64,000 nucleotides of DNA from contig NW_004457642.1 of NCBI RefSeq assembly GCF_000203815.1, positions 868,001 through 932,000 of the forward strand, written 5' to 3'. The position numbers were made by a program, and so were the translations under genes. Within the stretch, counting starts at the first letter, position 1; each line of letters begins with the position of its first letter. The DNA comes from Cavenderia fasciculata. Lineage: Eukaryota > Evosea > Eumycetozoa > Acytosteliales > Cavenderiaceae. Below the pieces are notes generated by a model that was given only the letters and a program-made list of their open reading frames with translations, had not been told where the DNA came from and did not search any database. This document shows, one piece after another, positions 55,271 through 64,000 of this stretch.

Positions 55271-57454
55271 ATGGCTAATAATAATAAAAAAAAGAACATT
55301 ACAACAACAACAACAATAGCTTTGACTAAAAGAAATAATAATAATAAAAATGACAACAACAAAGCAGCAGTACAAAAAGCAGATTTAATAACAAGAGTAC
55401 AACAAGTCATAGAACATATATCATCAAATGCAGATTTATTTTTAGATGGTCCCAATGCAATCAAAGAAAAGATAACAAGTACATTGGCAGAATTGTATGA
55501 ATATTCAAAAAAGAGAGAACTACAAACAACCGACTCGTTGGAACAATTGGTATTGGAGGGTTTTGATAACGAGCAAATATGGTCTCAATTACAACTCTTT
55601 ACAGAACCATCAATAGATTCTCTCTCTAGAAAGTTATCAAAAATGTTAAAGGATTTGGATGAAATCTTTTTGTATGACATTCAAGATGATGAGGAAGAAC
55701 AAGACGATTCATATGATGAAGATTTATCAGGAAGCTTGGAGGATCAGGATATAGACGATGAAGGAATAGAACAAGATGATGATGATGACGAGTTTGATGA
55801 AGAAGAGGACGAAGAAGAAGAAGAAGAAGAAGACTCACAAGTGAACAAGAAATCAATTAAAAAAGGAGGATATAGAGAAAAATTAATGGATGGACAAGAC
55901 ATTGATTTCTTTAAAGAACAAGACATGGAGAAATTCTTGGACGACGAAGATGACAAGGGAGAGGATGACGATGATGAAAACTTTGATTTAGAGTTGGGTA
56001 ATCTGGACAGTGATGCCGATGAAGAAGACGAAGGTGGACTTGGTTTCCCGGAAGGTGAAATGGACGAGGAAGAGAGAAGACTCGAGGCATTACTTGACAA
56101 ATACGACGAGAATGAAAAGAAAGACAAGAATGCAAAGAAGAAAGTAGGTGCCCAAGATATGAAATTTGATGATTTTTTTGCCGATCCAGAGTATGTACAA
56201 TCAATTTAGCTTTCATTAAATTATCAATTTTATCTAATCCCCTTTTTGTTTTTAGTGCTCAAGATGGAGATGAATTCCCAATTGATGGACAAGATGATTA
56301 CAATGAAGATGAAGATGAAGAGGAGGACCAAGAAGAAGAGGAAGAAGAAGAAGAGGAGGAACAAATTCAAGAACAACCAACTGCATCACAACAAGAGTTA
56401 ACTGCATTCCAAAAAAGAGCTCTTAAAATCCAAGAGAAAATTGCACAATTGGAAAAGGATAACATTTTGAAAAAGAAATGGACAGTTATTGGTGAAGCAT
56501 CTGCAAGAGATCGTCCAGTCAATTCTGTGCTCGAAGAAGCTTTAGATTTTGATCATACACAAAAACTTGCTCCAGTTCAATCACAAGAGACCAACACAAC
56601 ATTGGAAGATATCATTAAAAAGAGAATTTTAGATCAAAACTTTGATGATGTTATCAGAAAGACAGAAGAAGATGTAGATAAACAATATAAAGAAAAATTG
56701 GAACTCAATGACCAAAAGAACACTGAAGGTTTGGCATCTGTTTATGAAAAATCGGTATGTATAAAAAAAAACAAAACAAAAAAGAAAGAATATCCACAAC
56801 TTATACTTTTATTATTTTTATTTTATTTTTTTATAGTTTTTGGAAAAGAGTATGGGAGTAGAGGTTGATAGTAAATTAAAATATCAACATGATGTTATTT
56901 TAACAAAGTTACAACATTTAATGTATAAATTGAGTGCACTCTCAAATTTCAACTTTACACCAAAAAAGGTAAAGGACTTAAAGATTACCAATCAACCAGG
57001 CAAAGCTCTCGCTGTTGAAGAAAAGATTCCATCTGCTGCCAGTTCTGCTTCTCTTGTTGCTCCTTCAGAGGTATACTTTAAAAAGAATGCCGATGAAAAG
57101 GGTGACACTGAAAAGAGCAAACAGGATCGTAAACAAGAGCGTAAAGAGTACAAAAATAAGTGGCGCCACGATCGTATTGAAAAGGAACAAGATGAACATT
57201 ACAGAGAAAAGTTGGATCCAGCCCTCGCAAAGGCCAATGAAGAAAAGAGATCAATCAAGAAACTCGAACAATCTAGAAATACTACTATTGTCGATTCTTC
57301 CAAATCTCACGAGAAATATGCAAAGTCTGGCCAATTCTTTAGTAAATTACAACAAGAAAATGATAACAAGAGAAAAGGTATCGAACCACCAACATTACAA
57401 ACCAAACAAAAAACTAATGGTGCTGATCATCAATCAAAGAAATTTAAATTATAA
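55271..57454 (+). CDS. mphosph10: MPP10, U3 snoRNP / small-subunit processome protein
   Basis: Exons 55271-56190, 56256-56754 and 56837-57454 give 678 residues. After a Lys/Asn/Thr-rich start, the N-terminal domain contains LVLEGFDNEQIWSQLQL, the family signature. Long acidic stretches (Asp/Glu runs, about 55690-55850 and 56290-56370) flank FDDFFADPE. The C-terminal half has the conserved LEKDNILKKKWTVIGEASARDRPVNS block, then basic segments (KNKWRHDRIEKEQ). MPP10 scaffolds IMP3 and IMP4 on the U3 snoRNA during early 18S rRNA processing in the nucleolus. All introns are of the usual short type. Confidence 0.94.
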
Positions 57455-57606
57455 ATAAATAAATAAATACATAAATAATAATAAATTATTCCCACAATAA
57501 TAAATTATGTTGTTACAAAACCTATCCAGCCTAGTAGTAGTAGTAGTAGTAGTTTATTATTATTATTATTATTTACAATTTCCAAATCGATCGACGCTGT
57601 GAGTTT

Positions 57607-58413
57607 CTAGAGCTTTTGAGACAATAAAACTGCCATGATGATAAGAGCAATGATAGAACCAATCCAAAACATGACACTTTGACGAGTTTTCAACTGTCTC
57701 TTCTTTTCCTTGTTTGTACAACAAGTAATACAAGCAATAAGCATTGTAGGAACTGTAAAGGCAATAATAACTGTGATTAACATCATTACCGATGGTTTAT
57801 AATGTTTATCTAATAATAATAAATAGACATGTATTATTAGTAAAAAGGAAAAAAAAAGAGTTGGTGTTTGTTGTTGTCGCATATATATATATATATATAT
57901 ATTATTATTATTAGGTGGTTTGTATTTATAATTACCTGTACTAGCTTCATAGTTTACTGTAAATGTAATGTTATCTGACCAACCCTTGTAGATCAACACC
58001 TTTCCATCGTATGAATATACTGGTTGTTGTGGAGTATTAATGAGACCACTATATGAAGCCATTTCAGAATCAGCTGATGAGTCACCTTGTACAAATACAA
58101 GAGTATTATTTTCGTTTGATGAAAGATCGCATGATATCAATTGAACTTTAATGACGGCAGGATAAAAGGCAACACCTACTTCTGGTAATAATCTCCAACA
58201 AACTGCCTCTGAATCGAGTGTCACTGTTAATGAACCATTTGTTGTTCTATATAATTCACATGGATCTATAAAGTAGTGAAACAATCGAGTTAAAATGATA
58301 TGTCAAATAACATCTCTCTCTCAAAGACGTGTCTTACCATCTTGATATTGTGCCCATGTCGTAGATGTTAATAGTAAAATTACAAAAATATATAATAGAT
58401 TGATTATCTTCAT
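57607..58413 (-). CDS. Small secreted-pathway protein with two C-terminal membrane helices, unknown function
   Basis: Exons 58413-58338, 58265-57936 and 57809-57607 give 202 residues. A signal peptide (MKIINLLYIFVILLLTSTTWA) leads to a lumenal or extracellular domain of about 120 residues. That domain contains DPCELYRTTNGSLTV, EAVCWRLLPEVG and QLISCDLSSNENN, probably two disulphides. Two hydrophobic helices follow: MMLITVIIAFTVPTMLIACITCC and the C-terminal VMFWIGSIIALIIMAVLL, joined by a short basic loop (NKEKKRQLKTR). I do not recognise the family. The strong signal peptide and in-frame splicing support a real gene. Confidence 0.75.
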
Positions 58414-58533
58414 TGTATCTCTTGTTTGTTATATATATGTTTAAAGAGAGGTAATGCATAAGAAAGAAACTAGCTAGTCACTGTGTTGTTAAAAGAAAAA
58501 ATTTGGTGTAGGGGAGAAAAAACGATGGATCTT

Positions 58534-58558
58534 GATCGAATTTCGATCCTTTTTTTTT
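58534..58558. promoter_or_regulatory. GATCGAA-T-TTCGATC palindrome followed by a T run
   Basis: Perfect 7-bp arms around one base are nested within GGATC...GATCC and followed by nine T. It lies about 120 bp upstream of the 58413 start (minus strand), in the 173-bp gap between two minus-strand genes. It could act as a promoter element of the downstream gene or as a 3' element of Rit1. Confidence 0.35.
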
Positions 58559-58586
58559 GTTAGGGATTATTTCTTATTATATCAAT

Positions 58587-60280
58587 TTATTTCATTAAAT
58601 AACTATTAATATTATTCCTGATTGTACGAGGTGGAAGACATTGTGGACAATATTTATCAATAAATAAATAGAGATTTGAAATATCGAATTTGGTGATGTT
58701 TTTGTTTTGTTGTAGTTTATCGTTCATTTTGATGAATACTTGTTCTCCTTCTTCACCTTCAACTTTTAATATCTTGAAATACTTTGCTAAAACTACTAAA
58801 AGTATTACCATACAATTTGGTAAATCTCCATTGCCAGATAAAGAATGAATCAGAATTTTTCTATCTTGACTAAGAGTATTTAAAATCTCTGATTCAGCCT
58901 CTTGCAGTTTGGCGTGTAAACCATCTTTTGATTTTTTGCCTTCTTTTAGTTGAATGCTTAAAAATTTTAATCCTCTTTGTTTCATTTCCTCTATTTGTAT
59001 TGGCATTTGGTATTCAATAGACGAGCAATTTATCATTAAACCATAATTATTAAATAAATCATCACTATTTAAAGCTTTTAAACAAAATAGAAATGTTAAG
59101 AGTTGATAAAATGCACCAATACAAGAAGAAATTATAACATACTTTTGGAATTTGAAATTGATATCAAAGTATTTGGTATGTTGATGATTGTTGGATTGTC
59201 TTGAGACCCAGTAACAAATAAAATTGTTTTGTCCATACTACTATTATTTTTAACCAATTCTTGACAATATCTATCGACATTATCAATTGGTTGACCTAGG
59301 ATATCCTGTTTGTGTGTCCAAAATAATTGTGCCGAGAGCTTATTGCTCCAATTTTCTTCATCGTCACCTGCACCTTGTATATATGCTCTAAAAGGTCTAT
59401 TATTGTCTCTATAATCCGATGCCGATAACAAATAGATTGGATAAAAGGTGGTCGGTGATTCATTCATATTGTCTATCCAAATTGTATCGACATTGATGAA
59501 TAATGGTTTGATTGGTTTATCTAATTTTGTTGCATATGATTCCAAGTTTAGGATATGACTGTACAATAATAGTTTTTGTGAATATTCATTGACAATACAA
59601 GTCATTTGGTCAACCTCTGAATTTGATAACCACATTGGATGAGAGAATGTCTCCCAATCTTCTTGATTCAAAATATTAGTTGTAGTAGTAGAAGTAGAAG
59701 TAGAAGTTGTTGTAGAAGTTGTTATTGTTAAAAGATCTTTCTTTATCTTTAAATTGTATAATGTCCTATTGATCACACAACACCAAATGGGTATTGTCCT
59801 TGAGAAACTATCTGGAAACTTCTTGCCTCTTCTAGTAGAGTCGACAATGACAACACCTCTCTCTCCTCTAGGTGCATTGAGTATGAAATCAATTACAGAT
59901 AGATTGGTTCTCGTTAAACTGAAATTCCATTGTCCATAGTGACCTTCGGTCGACTTGAAATAGCAATATCCATCATATGATTTATTATACCATTTACCAC
60001 ATCTTAAGTTTCCCAACAATGCATACTTTTGATAAATGCTAAAGTAAGATAGATAGATATATATATATATCGACTATTAATACGTAGTACTATGATAACT
60101 CTTATTGTTAATAATTACTACTACATACTTTGCTACTTTGTCGACAAACTCAGAGTCATGAGCAATTGACAATAAATGATTGAGCAATGAATGTTCATCT
60201 CTGTCTAATCTTCTTAAAACTGAAGAAGATGAAAGATTAAAATGATTATCATCAATTTTGTTGTTAAAATTAACAATCAT
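58587..60280 (-). CDS. rit1: Rit1, initiator tRNA 2'-O-ribosylphosphate transferase
   Basis: Exons 60280-60129, 60038-59143 and 59074-58587 give 511 residues (yeast Rit1 has 513). It modifies A64 of the initiator tRNA with 2'-O-ribosyl phosphate, keeping that tRNA out of elongation. Family blocks are LGNLRCGKWY, CYFKSTEGHYGQWNFSLTRTNL, GVVIVDSTRRGKKFPDSFSRTIPIWC, and FSHPMWLSNSEVDQM. The C-terminal phosphatase-like domain has ILIHSLSGNGDLPNCMVILLVVLAK and ends LPPRTIRNNINSYLM. Ser/Thr and Asn inserts are host-typical. Initiator A64 modification is known in fungi and plants. Confidence 0.94.
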
Positions 60281-60350
60281 TGTATTCGTAATAAAAAGAA
60301 ACGTGCGAAAAAGAAAAGAAGAAGAATCTTTTTTGTTTTTTATTTTATTT

Positions 60351-62175
60351 CTATTCTTTGTTTTTTAAAAAAGTAATTGTTGAAGCAATCAAAATATGAT
60401 CTGATGCCTCTGTAATGGTTGGTAGACACTCGCCATAATATTTTTCAACCTCCAATAGTGATTCAACCTTTATCTTGTCGTTTACAAATATCTGATCAAC
60501 ACAACCTTTAAAATCTCCTACAATAATAAAAAAATTATTAATATATTAGTTTGGGATCTAGATAAATAAATAAATTAATTAATTAATTACTTGTAATGCA
60601 GGTATATTTTAATTCACCATTTGGATGTAAATTATAAGCACTTTTAAATTTGAATGGATGCTGATAATTAACAAGTCCTTGATTTGTGTTTACATTTAGA
60701 TTGCCTTTGGCTAGATAACGATATGTATAGTTGGCTGGACCATTATTAAAATCACCAGATATAATGATTGGAGTGTTTGTTTCAAAGTTGTCATCAATAG
60801 TGGTCCACGATCCTAATTTGTGTCTTGTAAGAATATTTTGTACCATAATTAACAACATATTCATTTGTAGTATTTGTAAATAATAATTGGTATCATTACT
60901 AGATGCTCCCCAATATAACTATAAAATATAAATATTAATATTTAATATATATATATATATATATAAAATTACGATTTTAATCTAAATAATTACATGAACA
61001 TTGACAACTATAAACTTTTGATTGGTTTTCTTGCATTCAAGTAATAGAATGTTGTGTCTATTGTGATGAAGTGTATGTAAAAGTTGATTATACATATTGG
61101 TATTGTGTACATTGTTATTTGTTAAAGATGCAATTTGTTCTTTGCTAATCAACTCTGGATGCTTCTCGATGGTGTTGTAATTGACTAGATGCTCTTCGAT
61201 TACTTGAATTCTTGATGTTTGGTAAAATGTGATGCATTGTTCGTGTTGTCTATCTGTTTCCTTTGCAAGTACAGCAGTATGATTATATCCAGATTCGATC
61301 AACACCTTTCTTAGTCTATCAAATTCTACCTCTACCTCTTGTAGACAAACAATATCACCATTGTGCTCTAGTATATATTCTGGAATGATGTATTGACGAT
61401 AGGGACGATACAAGGCATACGATGGACAATAATGGTATCTCTGGGGATGTGTGTAAATGTCAGCTTGTATATTGAATTGTATGATTCTTAGAGCATCGTC
61501 TGGTATCACTCTATTAGAAGATGGATAGCTCGATAAAGATGATTTGACTGTTTCAACTGGAGGAAGTGGTGGTGGTTTTGGTATTGTTGATCCATTTTCA
61601 TCTTTGGTTTCTTCCTGTGTTTCTTTTTCTTCTTCTTTTTCTTCTTCTTCTTTTTCTTGTTGTTGTTGTTGTACTACTACTTTCTCTTTCAATGACATTT
61701 GATAATGATTGATATGATCATAATCTAAAACAAATTCATCTCTTTTTGGATGAGTATGAATCTTTTGAGTAAAAGTGAAGGGTGTTGCAGTCAGGATGCC
61801 AAGTTCTTTGCATTTAATGACAACATCAACTTTTAATTCTTTGTTTGCTTGTTGTATTGTTGGTTTAAACAAGTTGATAGATTGATCATTTGAAGAAGAG
61901 GAGGAGGAGGAAGAAAAGAATATTCTTTTAAATAGTGAGGAGGATGGTTTGGATAAAGAAGAATCGTAGTGCTGTACAACATGATCATCTATTGTCCATG
62001 TCAAAGAAACTATATTCTTTTCATTGAATGATTCGATTCTATTGTTGTTTGATTGCAAATAATATGCAACACAAATAGGAACATTGACGACTGGTGTGGG
62101 CGGGAATAGCACTACTTGAATTGGTTTAGCTGTAGCTGTAGCTGATGTGGTGGTGTTGGTACTGGTGGTGCTCAT
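60351..62175 (-). CDS. PDE12-like 2',5'-phosphodiesterase / deadenylase (EEP nuclease)
   Basis: Exons 62175-60994, 60918-60591 and 60517-60351 give 558 residues. The C-terminal exo-endo-phosphatase domain contains LRIIQFNIQADIY, YHYCPSYALYRPYRQ, DIVCLQEVEVEFD (catalytic Glu), VVNVHVLYWG (spliced), IISGDFN, KFKSAYNL and ASDHILI (catalytic Asp-His). The CPSYALxxxYRQ and FKxKSA blocks fit PDE12 better than CCR4 or nocturnin. The N-terminal 230 residues hold a beta-rich region (TPVVNVPICVAYYL, VSLTWTIDDHVV), then a Glu/Gln/Pro low-complexity linker. Human PDE12 is mitochondrial and degrades 2-5A and poly(A) tails; no clear mitochondrial leader is visible here. An in-frame extension upstream of 62175 lacks an ATG. 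Confidence 0.9.
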
Positions 62176-62825
62176 GATTACGCAGGTGTTCAAAGTGACA
62201 CTGTTTGTTAATAATTTATGATGGTTTTAAAAAGAGAGGGAAGAGGTTCAAGATGAGTGAGCTGCGCACACATTAACTGGCAGTGGCGATGATCTTCTCA
62301 CCTGTGGAATCTCTTCCAAACTAAAAAAAGAATTCGATTAAATCACATTGTTTCAATCTCGATTGATGTGATCCCAAACCTTTTATATATTTTTTTTTTT
62401 TTGTGGTTAATTAATTTGGAGGTTGTCCCCTCATTTCAATCTTTTGGGGATAGATTCAAGTCGATAGCTATTGATTGGTAAATAGTAGTGTGGTTTGAAT
62501 CCCCTCCCAACAATAAATGCATATAGAAGAACCCCCCTTTTTTTTTTTTTTGTGGTGTGATTAAATTCGATCTGATGAGATTTGGTGGTCAAGTTATTTT
62601 TGGTGTCACATCGAAACTTGAGAATCGATATCATGAACCTGTCTCTTTGCTATGATGACAATCATAAACAACAAGATTGCAATAGACTTTTTTTCATTGT
62701 CGTCTCTTGATTACATTCACACATGAATACAACAAAACACAACAACCTCAAGGCGAAAAACTCTATCATCAACACAACACAAGCAAGCTTTCTTCTTTAA
62801 ATAGGCCACTAATAATTTATAATAA
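62176..62825. other. Upstream region of the PDE12-like gene
   Basis: This 650-bp spacer holds a moderately GC-rich stretch near the PDE12-like start (62215-62315), T runs, and several TCGAT/TCGAA motifs (62335, 62563, 62604 and 62623). Short open frames here have no recognisable content. Confidence 0.45.
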
Positions 62826-62996
62826 ATGATCGATAACCTGAAGGAAACTGGGGTCCTTCAAAAGAGATCAACATCATCAACATCATCATCATCATCATCA
62901 TTATCATTATCTTTTTTATTTCAATCAAAAAGAATTACTCCAACTCTAGTTTTATCTTTTAAACTATTAATAATAATAACTTTCCAAACACTCCAG
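62826..62996 (+). CDS. Possible first coding exon of an unrecognised gene
   Basis: An ATG-initiated 57-codon open segment ends exactly at a strong GTAAGC donor. It is Ser-rich (SSTSSSSSSLSLSFLF) then hydrophobic (LVLSFKLLIIITFQTLQ), possibly a signal anchor. A TGTGTGTTTAG acceptor follows at 63113, leading to an open TGKDLSWGDKEVEM segment, so splicing is plausible. The continuation is unclear, and the segment could be a 5' UTR exon of the gene at the right edge. Confidence 0.28.
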
Positions 62997-63945
62997 GTAA
63001 GCAAAAATTATATTTTATTCTTCAACACATCTCTCGATAAGATGGATAGGATTTTATTGTAAAAAAAAGACGAGACATTTGTTCTGATCTATTATGTGTG
63101 TGTGTGTGTTTAGACAGGCAAGGATCTATCATGGGGTGATAAAGAGGTAGAAATGGTTAAGTTTTATCTTTTCTTCTTCTTCTTCTACTCTCTTCTTCTT
63201 CCTCCTCCTCTAAACATGCAAGTTGGTAGAAATAGATAACCTATATTAAAACACAACTCTTTTTGTCACATTTGGCAAGTAAATATTTACTTTCCATTCT
63301 TGGATGCATACCAAATACAAAACACAAATTCTTTTTTCTTTTAAAACGGACACACAAAAGTCAGTTTCTATTTCTCTCTCACACAATTAATATTATTTGC
63401 GTGTATAACCAATGTTTTCCATTATCAACATCACACATTCACCAATGATGACCACAATAAACCATCAACTTTACCCTCACAATTTATATGAAAACAAAAA
63501 ATGGAAACATAGATTTAGATAACAGCCACAAACACAAACACACACACACCCACACCCACAACCAATCAACAACATCTTATCGACATTGGCCATTCACATT
63601 TATAAAAAGAGACAAGTATAAATTGTTCAATTGGGATGAAACATTAAAGTTCAACAAGAGATAAATTAATATTTCCACATCTAGGAGCTGTAAATATTTA
63701 TTATTTTCAACTTGTCCAACCTCCTCCTTTTCCTTCTTCTTCTTTTTCTTTTTCTAAACTACCACCACACTGCCTTGGTGGTGACAAAACGAATCTGTAC
63801 ATCTGTATGTTGTGTTATCATCACAGAGGTGGACAAATAATAATTTGAAAAAAAAACAAAAAATAGGAATCCATAATTCATTATATAAATATTAATTCAA
63901 TCACCATCATTTAATTTATATTTATCTTTAGGTCATCTACTGAAA
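62997..63945. other. Probable intron/UTR sequence at the right end
   Basis: This stretch is pyrimidine-rich (CTTCTTCTTC near 63168-63205 and 63728-63755) and CA-rich (63525-63555). It has one convincing acceptor at 63113 and one at 63932 (TTATCTTTAG). Otherwise I find no long open frame or recognisable protein. Confidence 0.4.
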
Positions 63946-64000
63946 ATGTCTACCTCTATAAATCAAGCCATTTTCCATCAACAACAATATAGAAGAATTT
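63946..64000 (+). CDS. 5' fragment of a gene cut by the window end
   Basis: The open frame from ATG reads MSTSINQAIFHQQQYRRI and runs off the window. It is preceded by an intron-like acceptor (TTTATCTTTAG, ending 63932), after which the same frame is open. It is too short to identify. Confidence 0.35.
   Translation, partial: MSTSINQAIFHQQQYRRI

Noticed and set aside
1-64000. Transposable elements, retroelements or virus-like genes
   Set aside because: No reverse transcriptase, integrase, transposase or capsid-like sequence and no terminal repeats were seen in any frame.
1-64000. tRNA, rRNA or CRISPR arrays
   Set aside because: No convincing tRNA arms or box B (GGTTCGAATCC-type) with matching acceptor stems, and no spaced direct repeats; the repeats present are simple-sequence arrays.

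Overview
The window looks like nuclear DNA of a dictyostelid social amoeba. The intergenic DNA is very AT-rich, genes are densely packed, and introns are short (about 50-170 nt), AT-rich, and mostly of the GTAAGT/GTATGT...AG type. AAC, CAA and TCA trinucleotide runs are read as poly-Asn, poly-Gln and poly-Ser inside otherwise conserved proteins. The coding sequence is less AT-rich than I would expect for Dictyostelium discoideum itself, so another dictyostelid is likely; I cannot name the species. I rebuilt spliced gene models by hand from splice sites, reading frame and family alignment by memory. No expression data or database search was available.

Layout. 1-6.1 kb: the 3' end of a ComC-like IPT/TIG-EGF membrane glycoprotein, an F-box-like protein, and a bacterial-type cyclopropane fatty acid synthase (CFAS). 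6.8-16.6 kb: a 2362-residue highly reducing type I polyketide synthase, with histidine ammonia-lyase head to head with it. 16.7-25.7 kb: a TMEM120-like membrane protein, a RagA-type GTPase, a DMT/EamA-like membrane protein, a protein with three WWE domains and a MacroD-type macro domain, and the complex I subunit NDUFA12. 25.9-36.2 kb: a CABIN1/Hir3-like TPR protein, a GOST/ITR-type seven-helix receptor, spermidine synthase and the autophagy E2-like enzyme ATG10. 36.3-47.2 kb: the mRNA-export factor GLE1, a Na+/K+-type P-type ATPase and an F-box/FNIP-like leucine-rich protein. 47.6-64 kb: a DHRS12-like SDR, WDR24 (GATOR2), a second FNIP-like gene that carries a frame break, a tail-anchored cytochrome b5, MPP10, a small secreted/two-helix membrane protein, Rit1, a PDE12-like 2',5'-phosphodiesterase, and fragmentary transcript evidence at the right edge.

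Most genes are housekeeping. Functional links: RagA and WDR24 both act in nutrient signalling to TORC1. CFAS, the polyketide synthase and histidine ammonia-lyase are contiguous, and the first two could cooperate as enzyme and tailoring enzyme, but this is inference. Rit1 and the PDE12-like enzyme are neighbours that both act on RNA 2' positions. The observations most worth following are the WWE(x3)-MacroD protein, the CFAS-PKS pair, an A AAA AAA slippery heptamer exactly at a frame break in a FNIP-like gene, a start codon isolated as a 3-nt coding exon in the CABIN1-like gene, a chain of phase-1 exons each holding one IPT-EGF unit, and two unexplained intergenic elements (a duplicated block of about 45 bp and a cluster of perfect palindromes). 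I saw no transposons, retroelements, rRNA, tRNA or CRISPR.
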